A DNA stretch of 47,048 nt from Bacteroidia bacterium (lineage in GTDB: Bacteria; Bacteroidota; Bacteroidia; Flavobacteriales_E; Vicingaceae): positions 1-47,048 of the forward strand of contig JAUIMG010000021.1 in NCBI GenBank assembly GCA_030433355.1, in the 5' to 3' direction. The notes under the pieces are model-generated. The model ran no database searches. It was not told the DNA's origin and was given only the letters and a program-made list of their open reading frames with translations. A program made the translations under genes and the position numbers. This document shows positions 25,059-34,172 of the stretch, piece by piece; within the stretch, counting starts at the first letter, position 1; every line of letters begins with the position of its first letter.

Positions 25059-26571
25059 TTTCAGTTATTTTATTTAATACTATTCTAAATGTTGTTCCTT
25101 TATCTAGCTCCGATTGTTTGACAAAAACCTTTCCTGCATGGTAATTTTCAATTATCCTTTTAGTTAAAGATAAACCTAGCCCCCAGCCTCTTTTTTTGGT
25201 TGTAAAGCCTGGTTGAAAGACATCTTTTCTTGCTCCTTTTGGAATTCCTTTGCCATTGTCTGTAATATCTATATACACAAATTGAGACTGGTCAATCACA
25301 TGAATATCAACTTTGCCTTCACCATGAATTGCATCTACAGCATTTTTTATAATATTCTCTAAAACCCATTCCAGTAGAGGTACATTTACACTTGCAATAA
25401 CAACATTTCCATTTGTTGTGCTATGAGAAAATTCTACTTTTTTTGACAATCTGGTTTTTAAATAAGTAAGGGTATTTGTAATTACTTGATTGATGTCACT
25501 TTGTTCTAACTTAGGACTTGAACCGATTTTGGAAAACCTTTCTGTAACTGTTTCTAATCTGCCCAAATCTTTAGAAATTTCTTTTATAGTTTTTTCATCA
25601 ATATTCTTAGTTTTTAATACTTCTATCCATGCCAATAGAGAAGAAAGTGGAGTCCCTAATTGATGAGCTGTTTCTTTGGCCATACCTACCCAAACCTGAT
25701 TTTGTTCTGCATTTCTAGCCGTGCTAAATAGGTAATATGCAATCAACAAGAATAAGCCGATTACGCCTAGTTGAACAAATGGGTATAGTTTTAATTGGGC
25801 TAGTAAAGGGGAATCATCATAATAAATTATTCTTTTACCACTATCTCCAATATTTATTTCAATAGGGGTATTAGTTTCGCTCATATCTGCTTTCATTTTT
25901 TGCAGATATACAGAGTCCTGAACCTTATTTGAGTCAATATTTCCGAAGGCTATTAAATCGCCATTAGCTCTTGTGTACAAAACAGGTGCTGAAGCTGTGT
26001 TACGAACTATATCATTATTGAATTCCTCAATTTGTTCATCTAAAACGGACTTTAATTCAGAAAAAATGATAGACTGTTTATAATAGAGCAGATTTTTTTG
26101 ATTTTCATAGTAATATATTTCTACAGCATCATTTTGCAATTTCATTTTCTCTAATTCCTCTCTAAGGTATAAAGAGTCATTGCTCAATTGCGTTGAAAGA
26201 TTCGCAGATGTAATGATGTTATCATTATCATCAGTTAGAATCATAGGAATAGTTGTGTTGCTAAAAAGAATTTTCGTGTAGAAAGCAGGGTCTTCATCTA
26301 TTGGGGCAAGAGCCACTCTGCGGTTAGCCTCTGCCCAAATTTCTACCCTTTTTCTTTCTTCATTGGATATTTTTTCAAAGAGGTCTTGTGTAAAATTTAC
26401 TAAAGCTGCTTTTTTTTGGATAGCACCCGCCCAAGACCTTATCTTCTCTTTCTCTTCCTCCGCTATTTGGCTAACTAAGATATTGGTATACCAAAGCGAA
26501 ACAAAAACGATGATTGCTGCGGCTATTGCCAGCACAAATTTCCACCTCTGTTTTTTTGAATATATGTTCAA
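25024..26571 (-). CDS. Membrane sensor histidine kinase (orphan)
   Basis: This 515-residue protein has a first membrane helix at about 13-30, an extracytoplasmic sensor region of roughly 230 residues, and a second helix (FVQLGVIGLFLLIAYYLF). The kinase core has an H-box AKETAHQLGTPLSSLLAW, N-box NIIKNAVDAI, and G-boxes DITDNGKGIP and GWGLGLSLTKRI. The H-box with QLGTPL is common in Bacteroidetes kinases. No response regulator lies nearby and the signal is unknown. The 3' end overlaps hemW by 35 bp, so the two are cotranscribed. Confidence 0.9.
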   Translation of the reverse strand: MNIYSKKQRWKFVLAIAAAIIVFVSLWYTNILVSQIAEEEKEKIRSWAGAIQKKAALVNFTQDLFEKISNEERKRVEIWAEANRRVALAPIDEDPAFYTKILFSNTTIPMILTDDNDNIITSANLSTQLSNDSLYLREELEKMKLQNDAVEIYYYENQKNLLYYKQSIIFSELKSVLDEQIEEFNNDIVRNTASAPVLYTRANGDLIAFGNIDSNKVQDSVYLQKMKADMSETNTPIEINIGDSGKRIIYYDDSPLLAQLKLYPFVQLGVIGLFLLIAYYLFSTARNAEQNQVWVGMAKETAHQLGTPLSSLLAWIEVLKTKNIDEKTIKEISKDLGRLETVTERFSKIGSSPKLEQSDINQVITNTLTYLKTRLSKKVEFSHSTTNGNVVIASVNVPLLEWVLENIIKNAVDAIHGEGKVDIHVIDQSQFVYIDITDNGKGIPKGARKDVFQPGFTTKKRGWGLGLSLTKRIIENYHAGKVFVKQSELDKGTTFRIVLNKITENGRNIHSYSFL

Positions 26572-26635
26572 AATTCCTCCCTAATTTCTTCTAAGACGCT
26601 TATTATTGAATGATGGTTGCTAAAGCTAAAACATG

Positions 26636-29227
26636 TTATTGAGGAGGGCTTACATACTCTTCCTCATTGGGTTTAGCAATTTTATCAATAAATTTCCCAA
26701 CTTTCCCCTTTTTATTGCTTTTCTTGTCTTCAGGGTTAGGTTTTGTTTCTTTTTTCGGACTTTTTTTCTCTTTTTCTTCCCATTCTATGACAAATGGAGA
26801 AGCTTTATCCTTACTTTCTATTCCCTTATAATTCAGGGTAGTGTCTTTCTTAAACATCCCGAATTCTTTGTTTAGAATGCTTCTAATCTCCTGCTTCTCA
26901 TCTTTAATTTCTTCATTCCAATATTTTTTTAAACCTTGTTTGTCGTATTTAATCTCTGGGGAGGAAATATCTCCTTTCATTTTAATAAATAATCTACTTC
27001 TGCCTAATCCATCATCTTCAATGTAGCCCATATCTTCGTTAGGGTTCTTTTTTATTTTCTTCTTTAAAATTTCACTTAAGAACATTGTAAAGCTATAATC
27101 AACTTGGTTATTAAAGCTATGTGTTCCTTCCATAATAATATCTAAGGCAGTATTTTTTATTCCAAACTTTGGTATATAGATTAACTCATCTTTGATTAAA
27201 ATTTGATTCTTAAGCGTATCAAACTTTATGTCTTTTAATTCTTCTAATTCTACAAACTTTGATAAACGGTAAATTGGTTCAAAACCTCTTAGCCTTCCAT
27301 TTACAATTTCTAGATCTGAATGGGCAACAATAGATTTGGGAATGACATTATTATCCTCATCAAATTCTGTATAAAAGTCTAATTCTAATGAAGCATTTCC
27401 CGAGATATTTTTGTCGGTTAAGGTAGTTTGTCCAAAATTATTATACTCTTTAAATAATAAACTTATATCAAGTTTTTCTCCTATCAATTTTGAAGAAAGA
27501 GACTTTTTAGCATTACTGAATTGATAATTTAAATCTCCTCGAATATTTCCGTTAAAAGCGTTTAAATGGGCATCTTTTAAAAACAAATCACCCTCTCTGA
27601 TTAGTAATTGACTACTTACATTTCGTGCAGTCGCATTTTTGAATTCAACTTGATCTGCTTTAACATCTAAAAATATTTTTGGACTCCATTTGCTTTCTTC
27701 TTCTGAATGGATAGGCCAATTAAGCCAATTTTCAATAATTAAGGAGGTAGAGCTTACTTTGCCGTTTATTATACTGTTTTCTCCTGTATCAAGCAGGGAA
27801 TAGAAATTAGAGATGTCTAATTGTGCCAAAATCTTTTGCTTTTGGATAATTCCATTGATGGAATCTAAAGTTAAATTATTGGATTGGCAATTTAAGTGTA
27901 AGTATGTTTCTTCAATTATATAAGTGCTATCATATTTAATGTTTAATTCGGCTACTTCTAAAGAAACATTCTGCTTATACTTTTTCCAAGTAGAATAGGA
28001 ATAGGTATCAATTTCATTTATTTCACCTTTGAGATTGGCTGTGCCATTTACTTTGCCACTTAAAGACCAGTTTTTATCTAGTTTAAAAACTGGCGCAAGT
28101 TTTTCTATTTCTGTAGAAAAGTTCAATCGGCCTTTGTAAATGGGGTTAGAAAATTCTGATACTTTGCCACTACCTTTAATATTCAAGTCAAAATAGCTAG
28201 CTTCAATAGTATCCACAAATAGGATGAAGCTATTGGATGAGTTTTCTAATTTCCCACTAGCAGTTGTAATTTTTATTAAGCTACTATCTTTTCCCCAGCT
28301 CCCATTATTTAAGGTATAGCTTATATCTATTTCAGGAATGCTCGTTTTGGACCACTCTCCCGCTATTTTACCTTTAAAATCAAATTTCCCTTTTGCATCA
28401 TTTTCAGAAATAGTTTTAAAATAATCCTCTTTTAGAAAAGGCTTTAGTTCAGATGGTTCAACGTCATTTAAGATAAAGTTTAGGTTAAAATTTGCAGCAT
28501 TTTTGAAATTGATGCTACCATCTAAATCTGTATAAAAGCCGGCAATTTTAGTTTCTGTTTTAGAAAAGGAAAGTATTTTGTTTTCATTGTCCCAATTTCC
28601 ATGGATATCCAGATTTGTATTATCTAAAAAACTATAGCTATCATCTGCTACAGTTATATTTAAGTTTGAAATATTCCCATTCAAAGAGAAGGAGACAAAG
28701 TCTTCTTTCTTCTTTACTTTGAGACGGAGATCAATTATAGAAAAAGAATGCTGACCTGCATGAGTTTTTAGACTAAAATGGACTTTTTCAGACTTTAAAT
28801 TTCTGATATCTATGTTAAAAGGATTATCTGAGATGGAATCTTGTTTCAATAAAAGATAATTCTGATAGTCACGTTCATTTATAATCGAAACATTTCCATC
28901 ATAAATCTCTATACCAGATAAATTATACCTGCCATAATAAATATCGATTATACTAAACTTTGCGGATAATTTCTTAAGACTTAATAGAGTGTCCTCCTTG
29001 CTAAAGATTCTTAGCTCATTAAATTCTAAGCTAACATTTGGAAAATTATTAAGGATTGAAAAATCTACTGATTTAACATCTACTGTTTTAACTAGCTGTT
29101 TGTTAATAGAAGCAAGAATGTCTTTTTTAATCTCTTCTTGATTAAATCGAACATAGATGAAAAGAATAGTAAATAAACCAAAGAGAACAATGGCTATAAC
29201 AAGAAGTATATTCTTTAATAGTTTCAT
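26636..29227 (-). CDS. AsmA-like envelope protein
   Basis: This 863-residue protein has an N-terminal membrane anchor (NILLVIAIVLFGLFTILFIY) and a long periplasmic part made of repeating amphipathic beta strands. The AsmA signature is near the start (VDFSILNNFPNVSLEFNELR), and near the end there is an AsmA C-terminal region (DLEIVNGRLRGFEPIYRLSK). A Lys/Glu/Pro-rich tail of about 60 residues closes it. Proteins of this type are thought to form grooves moving lipids between membranes. That role is from family knowledge; nothing specific to this copy is visible. Confidence 0.83.
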   Translation of the reverse strand: MKLLKNILLVIAIVLFGLFTILFIYVRFNQEEIKKDILASINKQLVKTVDVKSVDFSILNNFPNVSLEFNELRIFSKEDTLLSLKKLSAKFSIIDIYYGRYNLSGIEIYDGNVSIINERDYQNYLLLKQDSISDNPFNIDIRNLKSEKVHFSLKTHAGQHSFSIIDLRLKVKKKEDFVSFSLNGNISNLNITVADDSYSFLDNTNLDIHGNWDNENKILSFSKTETKIAGFYTDLDGSINFKNAANFNLNFILNDVEPSELKPFLKEDYFKTISENDAKGKFDFKGKIAGEWSKTSIPEIDISYTLNNGSWGKDSSLIKITTASGKLENSSNSFILFVDTIEASYFDLNIKGSGKVSEFSNPIYKGRLNFSTEIEKLAPVFKLDKNWSLSGKVNGTANLKGEINEIDTYSYSTWKKYKQNVSLEVAELNIKYDSTYIIEETYLHLNCQSNNLTLDSINGIIQKQKILAQLDISNFYSLLDTGENSIINGKVSSTSLIIENWLNWPIHSEEESKWSPKIFLDVKADQVEFKNATARNVSSQLLIREGDLFLKDAHLNAFNGNIRGDLNYQFSNAKKSLSSKLIGEKLDISLLFKEYNNFGQTTLTDKNISGNASLELDFYTEFDEDNNVIPKSIVAHSDLEIVNGRLRGFEPIYRLSKFVELEELKDIKFDTLKNQILIKDELIYIPKFGIKNTALDIIMEGTHSFNNQVDYSFTMFLSEILKKKIKKNPNEDMGYIEDDGLGRSRLFIKMKGDISSPEIKYDKQGLKKYWNEEIKDEKQEIRSILNKEFGMFKKDTTLNYKGIESKDKASPFVIEWEEKEKKSPKKETKPNPEDKKSNKKGKVGKFIDKIAKPNEEEYVSPPQ

Positions 29228-29248
29228 TGTTTTAAAAACGGCTTCAAG

Positions 29249-30097
29249 CTATTTCAATTGTTTAAGACCTGCTGCTCTATGTAAAAGTCCAACCTCTTTT
29301 TCCGTTAGTTTTCTAAATCTGCCTCTTGGTAAATCTTTTTTTGTTAATCCTGCGAAAGAGATTCTGTCCAATTTTACAACCGTATATCCCAGAGCTTCCA
29401 TCAATCGTCTAATGATTCTGTTTTTTCCAGAGTGAAGCTCAATATTTATCTGCTTTTTATCTTCTCCATCTTTAAAATAAAAAACCTTGTCAACGGAAGA
29501 AACTCCGTCTTCTAAAGTAACGCCTTCAACTAATTTATTCATGTCTGCCTTAGTTACTTTTTTATCTAAACCTACGTGATAAAGCTTAGTAACATTGCTA
29601 CTTGGATGTGTTAAGCCTTTGGTAAGAAAACCATCATTAGTAAAAAGTAGTAATCCGGAGGTAGCTCTATCTAGTCTTCCCACAGGATATATTCTTTCTT
29701 TACAAGCTCTAGCTACTAGTTCCATAACAGTTCTCCTGTTTTGTGGATCATCTACAGTAGTTATGTATCCTTTTGGTTTATTCAACAGAATATATTGCTT
29801 ATTCTCTCCTTGGATTAGCTCTCCGCCATAATGCACAACATCTGTAGGAGTAATTTTAATACCTAATTCGGTAACCACTTCATTATTCACTTTTACAGAG
29901 CCCGATTCAATAAGCACATCTGCTTCTCTTCTGCTACAAATACCCGCATTGGCTAAATATCTATTCAATCGAATAGTTCCATCATCAGAAGTTGGTTTAT
30001 TTTGAACTTTATTTTTTTGCTTGTAAAATGGTTTTTTAGCTGTAGAAGGTTTTGAACTTTTTCTTTTGCTATCTGAAGGTCTAGGCTTCTTTTGCAT
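29249..30097 (-). CDS. RsuA/RluB family pseudouridine synthase
   Basis: This 282-residue protein starts with about 45 low-complexity basic residues (RPSDSKRKSSKPSTAKKPFY), then an S4 RNA-binding domain (IRLNRYLANAGICSRREADV). The catalytic domain has GRLDRATSGLLLFTNDG, where D is the nucleophile, and the ending LHSGKNRIIRRLMEALGY, typical of RsuA/RluB/E/F enzymes. The likely substrate is 23S rRNA (RluB-like), but rRNA position cannot be assigned by reading. It lies 21 bp upstream of the AsmA-like gene on the same strand. Confidence 0.9.
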   Translation of the reverse strand: MQKKPRPSDSKRKSSKPSTAKKPFYKQKNKVQNKPTSDDGTIRLNRYLANAGICSRREADVLIESGSVKVNNEVVTELGIKITPTDVVHYGGELIQGENKQYILLNKPKGYITTVDDPQNRRTVMELVARACKERIYPVGRLDRATSGLLLFTNDGFLTKGLTHPSSNVTKLYHVGLDKKVTKADMNKLVEGVTLEDGVSSVDKVFYFKDGEDKKQINIELHSGKNRIIRRLMEALGYTVVKLDRISFAGLTKKDLPRGRFRKLTEKEVGLLHRAAGLKQLK

Positions 30098-30160
30098 CTT
30101 GGTGTTTATTAATTCTATGCAAACTTAATCATAATGTTGAGGCATAAATATGCATAGCAT

Positions 30161-30186
30161 TGTAACAAATGATTAACTTGTTCGTC
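30161..30186 (+). promoter_or_regulatory. ECF-type promoter of the sigma factor gene
   Basis: TGTAAC at 30161-30166 and GTTCGTC at 30180-30186 are separated by 13 bp, and the pair lies 24 bp before the sigma gene ATG. Both hexamer-like blocks and the spacing are repeated exactly before the barrel gene at 31772. A conserved -35 AAC and -10 CGTC are classical ECF sigma features, so autoregulation by this sigma factor is likely. Confidence 0.75.
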
Positions 30187-30210
30187 CTACTGATGTAAAG
30201 ATGCAATTTA

Positions 30211-30696
30211 ATGACCGTAAAGGAGTATAATTCTACTGTGGATCAGTTTTCTGACGGTGTTTTCCGATTTATATGGAAAAATATCAGAGATTCTGAGAAA
30301 GCGAAAGATATCGTGCAAGATGCCTTTATAAAACTATGGGAAAATGCGGATAAAATTGCTAGTGATAAAGCGAAGTCTTATTTGTTTACCACCGCTTATA
30401 GAAGAATGATAGATATTATTAGAAGAGAAAAGAAACAAGGGAATTGGGATGAAGTAAAAGCACTTGAGTATTCACATAACCAAAATTACTCCGGAATTAG
30501 TGAAGTATTAGAAGAGGCCTTGAATAAGCTAAGTGAAATACAGAGATCTGTAATCATGTTACGCGACTATGAAGGCTATAATTACAATGAAATTGGAGAA
30601 ATAACAGGGTTAAAAGAATCGCAAGTGAAAGTTTATATTTTTAGAGCTAGAAAGCTTTTGAAAGATTATTTAGTTAGTGTAGATAATGTGATATAA
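30211..30696 (+). CDS. ECF sigma factor (sigma-70 family)
   Basis: This 161-residue protein has region 2 (SEKAKDIVQDAFIKLWENAD, then SYLFTTAYRRMIDIIRREKK). Region 4 (LNKLSEIQRSVIMLRDYEGY, then ITGLKESQVKVYIFRARKLL) contains the helix-turn-helix. It lacks regions 1 and 3, as expected for an ECF factor. Its stop overlaps the next start by one base (TAATG), so translation is coupled to the anti-sigma-like gene. It probably recognises the two-block element found before itself and before the barrel gene. Confidence 0.93.
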   Translation: MTVKEYNSTVDQFSDGVFRFIWKNIRDSEKAKDIVQDAFIKLWENADKIASDKAKSYLFTTAYRRMIDIIRREKKQGNWDEVKALEYSHNQNYSGISEVLEEALNKLSEIQRSVIMLRDYEGYNYNEIGEITGLKESQVKVYIFRARKLLKDYLVSVDNVI

Positions 30697-31718
30697 TGGG
30701 GAAGATAGGAAGACATAATTACGAAGCTTATTTCTTAGACTATATAGAGGGAACTTTGTCTGAGGCTGAAAGAATGGAAATGCAAAAATTCTTGATTGCT
30801 AATCCAGACTTAAAGGAAGAATTAGACACCTTTGAAATGGTAGAGTTAAGTTCTGAAGCAAGCTCGCCCATTTATTTTGGCAAGGAAGATTTAAAAAGGG
30901 AGGCCAATACCGCTTTATTAGAAAGCGATTATTTAATGATTGCTGAGGTTGAGGGAGTTAATACAAAAGAAGAAAAGCAAAGACTTTCTGAAATCATAAA
31001 AGAAGATCAGTCAAAACTTTCTGATTTAGCTATTTACCATAAAACCAAATTAAAAGATTCAAATGCAATAGTTTTTCAAGAAAAGGAAGCCTTAAAAAGA
31101 AAATCTGTTATTTATTTAAACTTTAAAAAAGTTATTTCTTATTCTAGTGCTGCTGCAGCAATAATTTTTGGATTTATTTATTTCAATCAAATAGAGAATA
31201 GATATACTCCAATCAATAATAGCAATTCAATTGCATGGAATATTGAAGAAACAGTGAGTGAGCCAAGCTCTTTATTTGCTGTTTCGCAAGAAGTAGAAAC
31301 TTCCATAGAAAGTAAAATAATTGAAGAATCAGAAAAAGCGGAAAGTTCTGAAAAAAGGCAAATAGAAAAAATAGAACCATTGCAGTCTTCAAAATTTGCT
31401 GCTTTAGCTTCTGGAGATTATGAATTGAAGCCAAAAAATCAAGACCTAATTGTAAATAATCCTATTGATTTAGAAACTAAAGAAAGGGTATTTGCAGAAG
31501 AAAATAAGAAAGTGGACTATATCCCTATTGATCAATATGCAAAGAATCAAATCCAAGATAAATTACTAAAAGGAAAAAGCCTTTCAGAAAATTTAAATGA
31601 AGGATTAGCAGCTTTAAGCGATGATAAAGTTAGCTTTGACATCAAAACATCTGATGCAAATAGAATTCAAAAATTTGCCTTAAACATTGGGAAATTCAGC
31701 TTTTCTAGAACTAATTAA
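30696..31718 (+). CDS. Probable transmembrane anti-sigma factor
   Basis: This 340-residue protein starts with a helical, acidic cytoplasmic part (YEAYFLDYIEGTLSEAERME, PDLKEELDTFEMVEL) like anti-sigma domains, without a zinc-binding HxxxCxxC. A single membrane helix near 145-162 (VISYSSAAAAIIFGFIYF) separates it from a Glu/Ser/Lys-rich periplasmic part. It is coupled by one base to the ECF sigma gene. The role of holding the sigma factor until an envelope signal arrives is inferred from position and topology. Confidence 0.75.
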   Translation: MGKIGRHNYEAYFLDYIEGTLSEAERMEMQKFLIANPDLKEELDTFEMVELSSEASSPIYFGKEDLKREANTALLESDYLMIAEVEGVNTKEEKQRLSEIIKEDQSKLSDLAIYHKTKLKDSNAIVFQEKEALKRKSVIYLNFKKVISYSSAAAAIIFGFIYFNQIENRYTPINNSNSIAWNIEETVSEPSSLFAVSQEVETSIESKIIEESEKAESSEKRQIEKIEPLQSSKFAALASGDYELKPKNQDLIVNNPIDLETKERVFAEENKKVDYIPIDQYAKNQIQDKLLKGKSLSENLNEGLAALSDDKVSFDIKTSDANRIQKFALNIGKFSFSRTN

Positions 31719-31726
31719 ATTTTTGC

Positions 31727-31752
31727 TGTAACTTTTGAAGTAGTAGTTCGTC
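31727..31752 (+). promoter_or_regulatory. ECF-type promoter of the barrel gene
   Basis: TGTAAC at 31727-31732, a 13-bp spacer, and GTTCGTC at 31746-31752 copy the element before the sigma gene exactly, while the spacer bases differ. It lies 19 bp before the ATG at 31772. Conservation of blocks and spacing but not spacer is what a shared sigma-factor promoter should look like. Confidence 0.75.
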
Positions 31753-31771
31753 ACACTATAAATCAATCACA

Positions 31772-32659
31772 ATGAAAAATATATTAAACGCATTCTTGCT
31801 TATAGGTTTATTAAGTTCTGCAGCTTATGGTCAAGGCGTACAAGTAGAAAAAGCAGACACTAATTACAATGCTAAAAAATCTAAAACTACTATTACCATA
31901 GAAAATGGCAATGTGAGTGTTGAAGATGAAGATGGAGAGGATACTACAAGAATTACTTGGGGAAACAAGAGAATTATTATAGTAGACAATGATGAAACCG
32001 ATACCATAGAAATTAAAAAAGAAGTAAAACAAAGATTTAATCACTTTGCAGGTATTGATTTAGGAGTTAATGGCTTTTTGTCTGATAAACAGAGTTTTGA
32101 TTTGCAGAAAGATGCTCAGTTTATGGATTTAGACTATTCAAAATCTTTTACTGTTAGTTTAAATTTCTTTGAAGAGTATATCCCAATATTTAAAGAGAAG
32201 TTTGGAATAAGTACAGGTCTTGGTTTTGAGTTTACTAAGTATTCTTTGTCTAGAGATGTTAGCTTATTTACCAATAGTGATACCACTTTCGGTTTTACCG
32301 ATTCCACAAAGTCTATTCAAAAGAATATTTTTAAAACAGAGATGATCAATTGGCCTATCATGCTAGAAACCAATCTGGGTAAAGATGCAAAGCATTCATT
32401 TCACTTAGCTGCAGGTGGGATGCTCAGCTATAGGTTAGGAGCAAAAACTAAACAATTATATAGTCAAGATGGTAAAGATTTTAAGTCGAAAGATAGAGCA
32501 GATTTTAATACAAATCCCTTCATGTTTAGCTTGGTGGCAAGAGTTGGATACGGCAACTTTACCATCTTTGCAAACTACAGTCTAACTCCTCTATTTGAAG
32601 ACAATCATGGTCCTGAAATTTATCCCTTTTCGATTGGGATTTCCCTCGCATCTTTTTAG
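31772..32659 (+). CDS. Outer membrane beta-barrel protein, probable ECF sigma target
   Basis: This 295-residue protein has a signal peptide (MKNILNAFLLIGLLSSAAYG) and a hydrophilic stretch of about 70 residues (TITIENGNVSVEDEDGEDTT). A barrel-like domain from about residue 90 (FNHFAGIDLGVNGFLSDK) runs to a C-terminal IGISLASF. It is the third gene of the sigma cassette and has its own copy of the sigma promoter. It could be an envelope-stress protein or the source of the signal; neither is shown. A strong terminator follows. Confidence 0.8.
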   Translation: MKNILNAFLLIGLLSSAAYGQGVQVEKADTNYNAKKSKTTITIENGNVSVEDEDGEDTTRITWGNKRIIIVDNDETDTIEIKKEVKQRFNHFAGIDLGVNGFLSDKQSFDLQKDAQFMDLDYSKSFTVSLNFFEEYIPIFKEKFGISTGLGFEFTKYSLSRDVSLFTNSDTTFGFTDSTKSIQKNIFKTEMINWPIMLETNLGKDAKHSFHLAAGGMLSYRLGAKTKQLYSQDGKDFKSKDRADFNTNPFMFSLVARVGYGNFTIFANYSLTPLFEDNHGPEIYPFSIGISLASF

Positions 32660-32682
32660 TTAAACTACTTAAATCAGGATCT

Positions 32683-32709
32683 AGTCCCGCTATTAGCGGG
32701 ACTTTTTTT
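32683..32709 (+). terminator. Rho-independent terminator after the ECF cassette
   Basis: A perfect GC-rich stem GTCCCGC / GCGGGAC (extended by one A-T pair) encloses the loop TATTA and is followed by seven T. It ends the sigma cassette before the yebC start at 32743. Confidence 0.93.
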
Positions 32710-32742
32710 GTTTAATTAATTTTGAATTTTAAGAATAGAATT

Positions 32743-33498
32743 ATGGCAGGACATAGTAAATGGGCAAATATTAAGCGAAGAAAGGGAGCACAAGATGCTA
32801 AAAGAGCTAAAGTGTTTACTAGAATTCTTAAAGAAATAGCTATAGCAGTAAAGGAAGGGAGTAACCCAGATCCGGATGCTAACCCTAGGCTGAGGCTAGC
32901 TATTGCTAATGCCAAAGGAGTTAATATGCCTAAAGACAATATTAATCGGGCTATAAAAAAGGCTTCCGATAAAGATAGTGAGAGTTATCAAGAGGTTAGT
33001 TATGAGGGGTACGGGCCTGCAGGAATAGCATTATTTGTAGAAGCAACAACGGATAATATCAATAGAACAGTTTCTAATGTTAGAGCAATTTTTTCTAAAT
33101 ATGGCGGTAGTTTAGGAACCAATGGATCTTTAGAATTTATCTTTGATCGAAAGGGAGTTTTTACAATCACAAAAGAACAATTAGGAGATAGAGATAAAGA
33201 GGAGTTTGAAATGGAGTTGATAGAAGGGGGAGCGGAAGAAGTAGAAAAAGAAGAAGATGTTTGGATAATTTACACCTCTTTTGAAGACTTTGGTAATTTG
33301 CAGAAAAAGTTGGAAGAGTTAGGAGTTGAAGCTGAAAGTCAAGAATTGCAGAGAATACCAAAAACAACACAAGAAGTAGATTTTGAAGAAGGCAAAAAAG
33401 TGCTAAATATTATTGAAAAAATGGAAGAAGATGAGGATGTTAACCAGGTATTTCACAATATGGAAATAACCGAAGAATTAGAAAATGAGATGAACTAG
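32743..33498 (+). CDS. yebC: YebC/PmpR family protein
   Basis: I start at the ATG at 32743, giving MAGHSKWANIKRRKGAQDAK, the invariant family N-terminus; seven in-frame codons upstream are not conserved. The 251-residue length and internal motifs (NINRAIKKASDKD, YEGYGPAGIALFVEATTDN, GGSLGTNGSLEFIFDRKG) are standard. YebC proteins were described as transcription regulators and more recently as translation factors acting at proline-rich stretches. The stop codon abuts the convergent carbonic anhydrase stop. Confidence 0.95.
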   Translation: MAGHSKWANIKRRKGAQDAKRAKVFTRILKEIAIAVKEGSNPDPDANPRLRLAIANAKGVNMPKDNINRAIKKASDKDSESYQEVSYEGYGPAGIALFVEATTDNINRTVSNVRAIFSKYGGSLGTNGSLEFIFDRKGVFTITKEQLGDRDKEEFEMELIEGGAEEVEKEEDVWIIYTSFEDFGNLQKKLEELGVEAESQELQRIPKTTQEVDFEEGKKVLNIIEKMEEDEDVNQVFHNMEITEELENEMN

Positions 33499-34125
33499 TT
33501 ATTCTAATTGGTAGATTTCTGTAATTCCTTTAAGAACATGGTTGAAGTCTATTTTAAGGTCAATTAATTTCCCGCTCGCCACATCAAAAACCCACCCATG
33601 AACACTAAGTCCTCTTGCTTTAACAGCCAATTGTACTTCAGCGGTTTTTAAAACGTTTACGCATTGCTCTTGCACATTTAATTCTACCAAACGGTTGTAC
33701 TTATCCATATCGTTTTCCATGGTATTAAGCTCTTCTTTATGAATTCTATAAACGTCTCTAATATTTCTAAGCCAGGGGTTTAATAATCCTAAATCATCGG
33801 CTGCCAATGCGGCTTTTACTCCTCCGCAATTGTAATGTCCGCAAACAATAATGTGGTTCACCTTAAGGTGAGCAACTGCATAATTGATTACAGACATGGC
33901 ACTTAAATCTAAATTAGAAACCATATTGGCAATATTTCTATGAACGAAAACCTCGCCCGGACTTGCACCCATAATATCTTCGGCAGAAACTCTACTATCC
34001 GAACACCCTATGTACAGTATGTCCGGATTTTGGCCCTTAGCAAGCGAGTCAAAATAAGCAGTATCCACTGCTAGTTTCTCTTCGATCCATTTTTGATTAT
34101 TGCTAAATATTTTAGATATGTCCAA
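33499..34125 (-). CDS. Beta-class carbonic anhydrase
   Basis: This 208-residue enzyme has zinc ligands C41 (YIGCSDSRVSAEDI, with the Asp-Arg pair D43/R45) and the His and Cys of CGHYNCGGVKAAL. HRNIANMV and VHGWVFDVASGKL are also typical. It interconverts CO2 and bicarbonate in the cytoplasm. The nearby acyl-CoA carboxylase uses bicarbonate, but the genes are not in one operon. No signal peptide is visible. Confidence 0.94.
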   Translation of the reverse strand: MDISKIFSNNQKWIEEKLAVDTAYFDSLAKGQNPDILYIGCSDSRVSAEDIMGASPGEVFVHRNIANMVSNLDLSAMSVINYAVAHLKVNHIIVCGHYNCGGVKAALAADDLGLLNPWLRNIRDVYRIHKEELNTMENDMDKYNRLVELNVQEQCVNVLKTAEVQLAVKARGLSVHGWVFDVASGKLIDLKIDFNHVLKGITEIYQLE

Positions 34126-34172
34126 GACTTAGATTTTTAATATTCACTAAAGATAAATAAAGTTTTTGGGGC

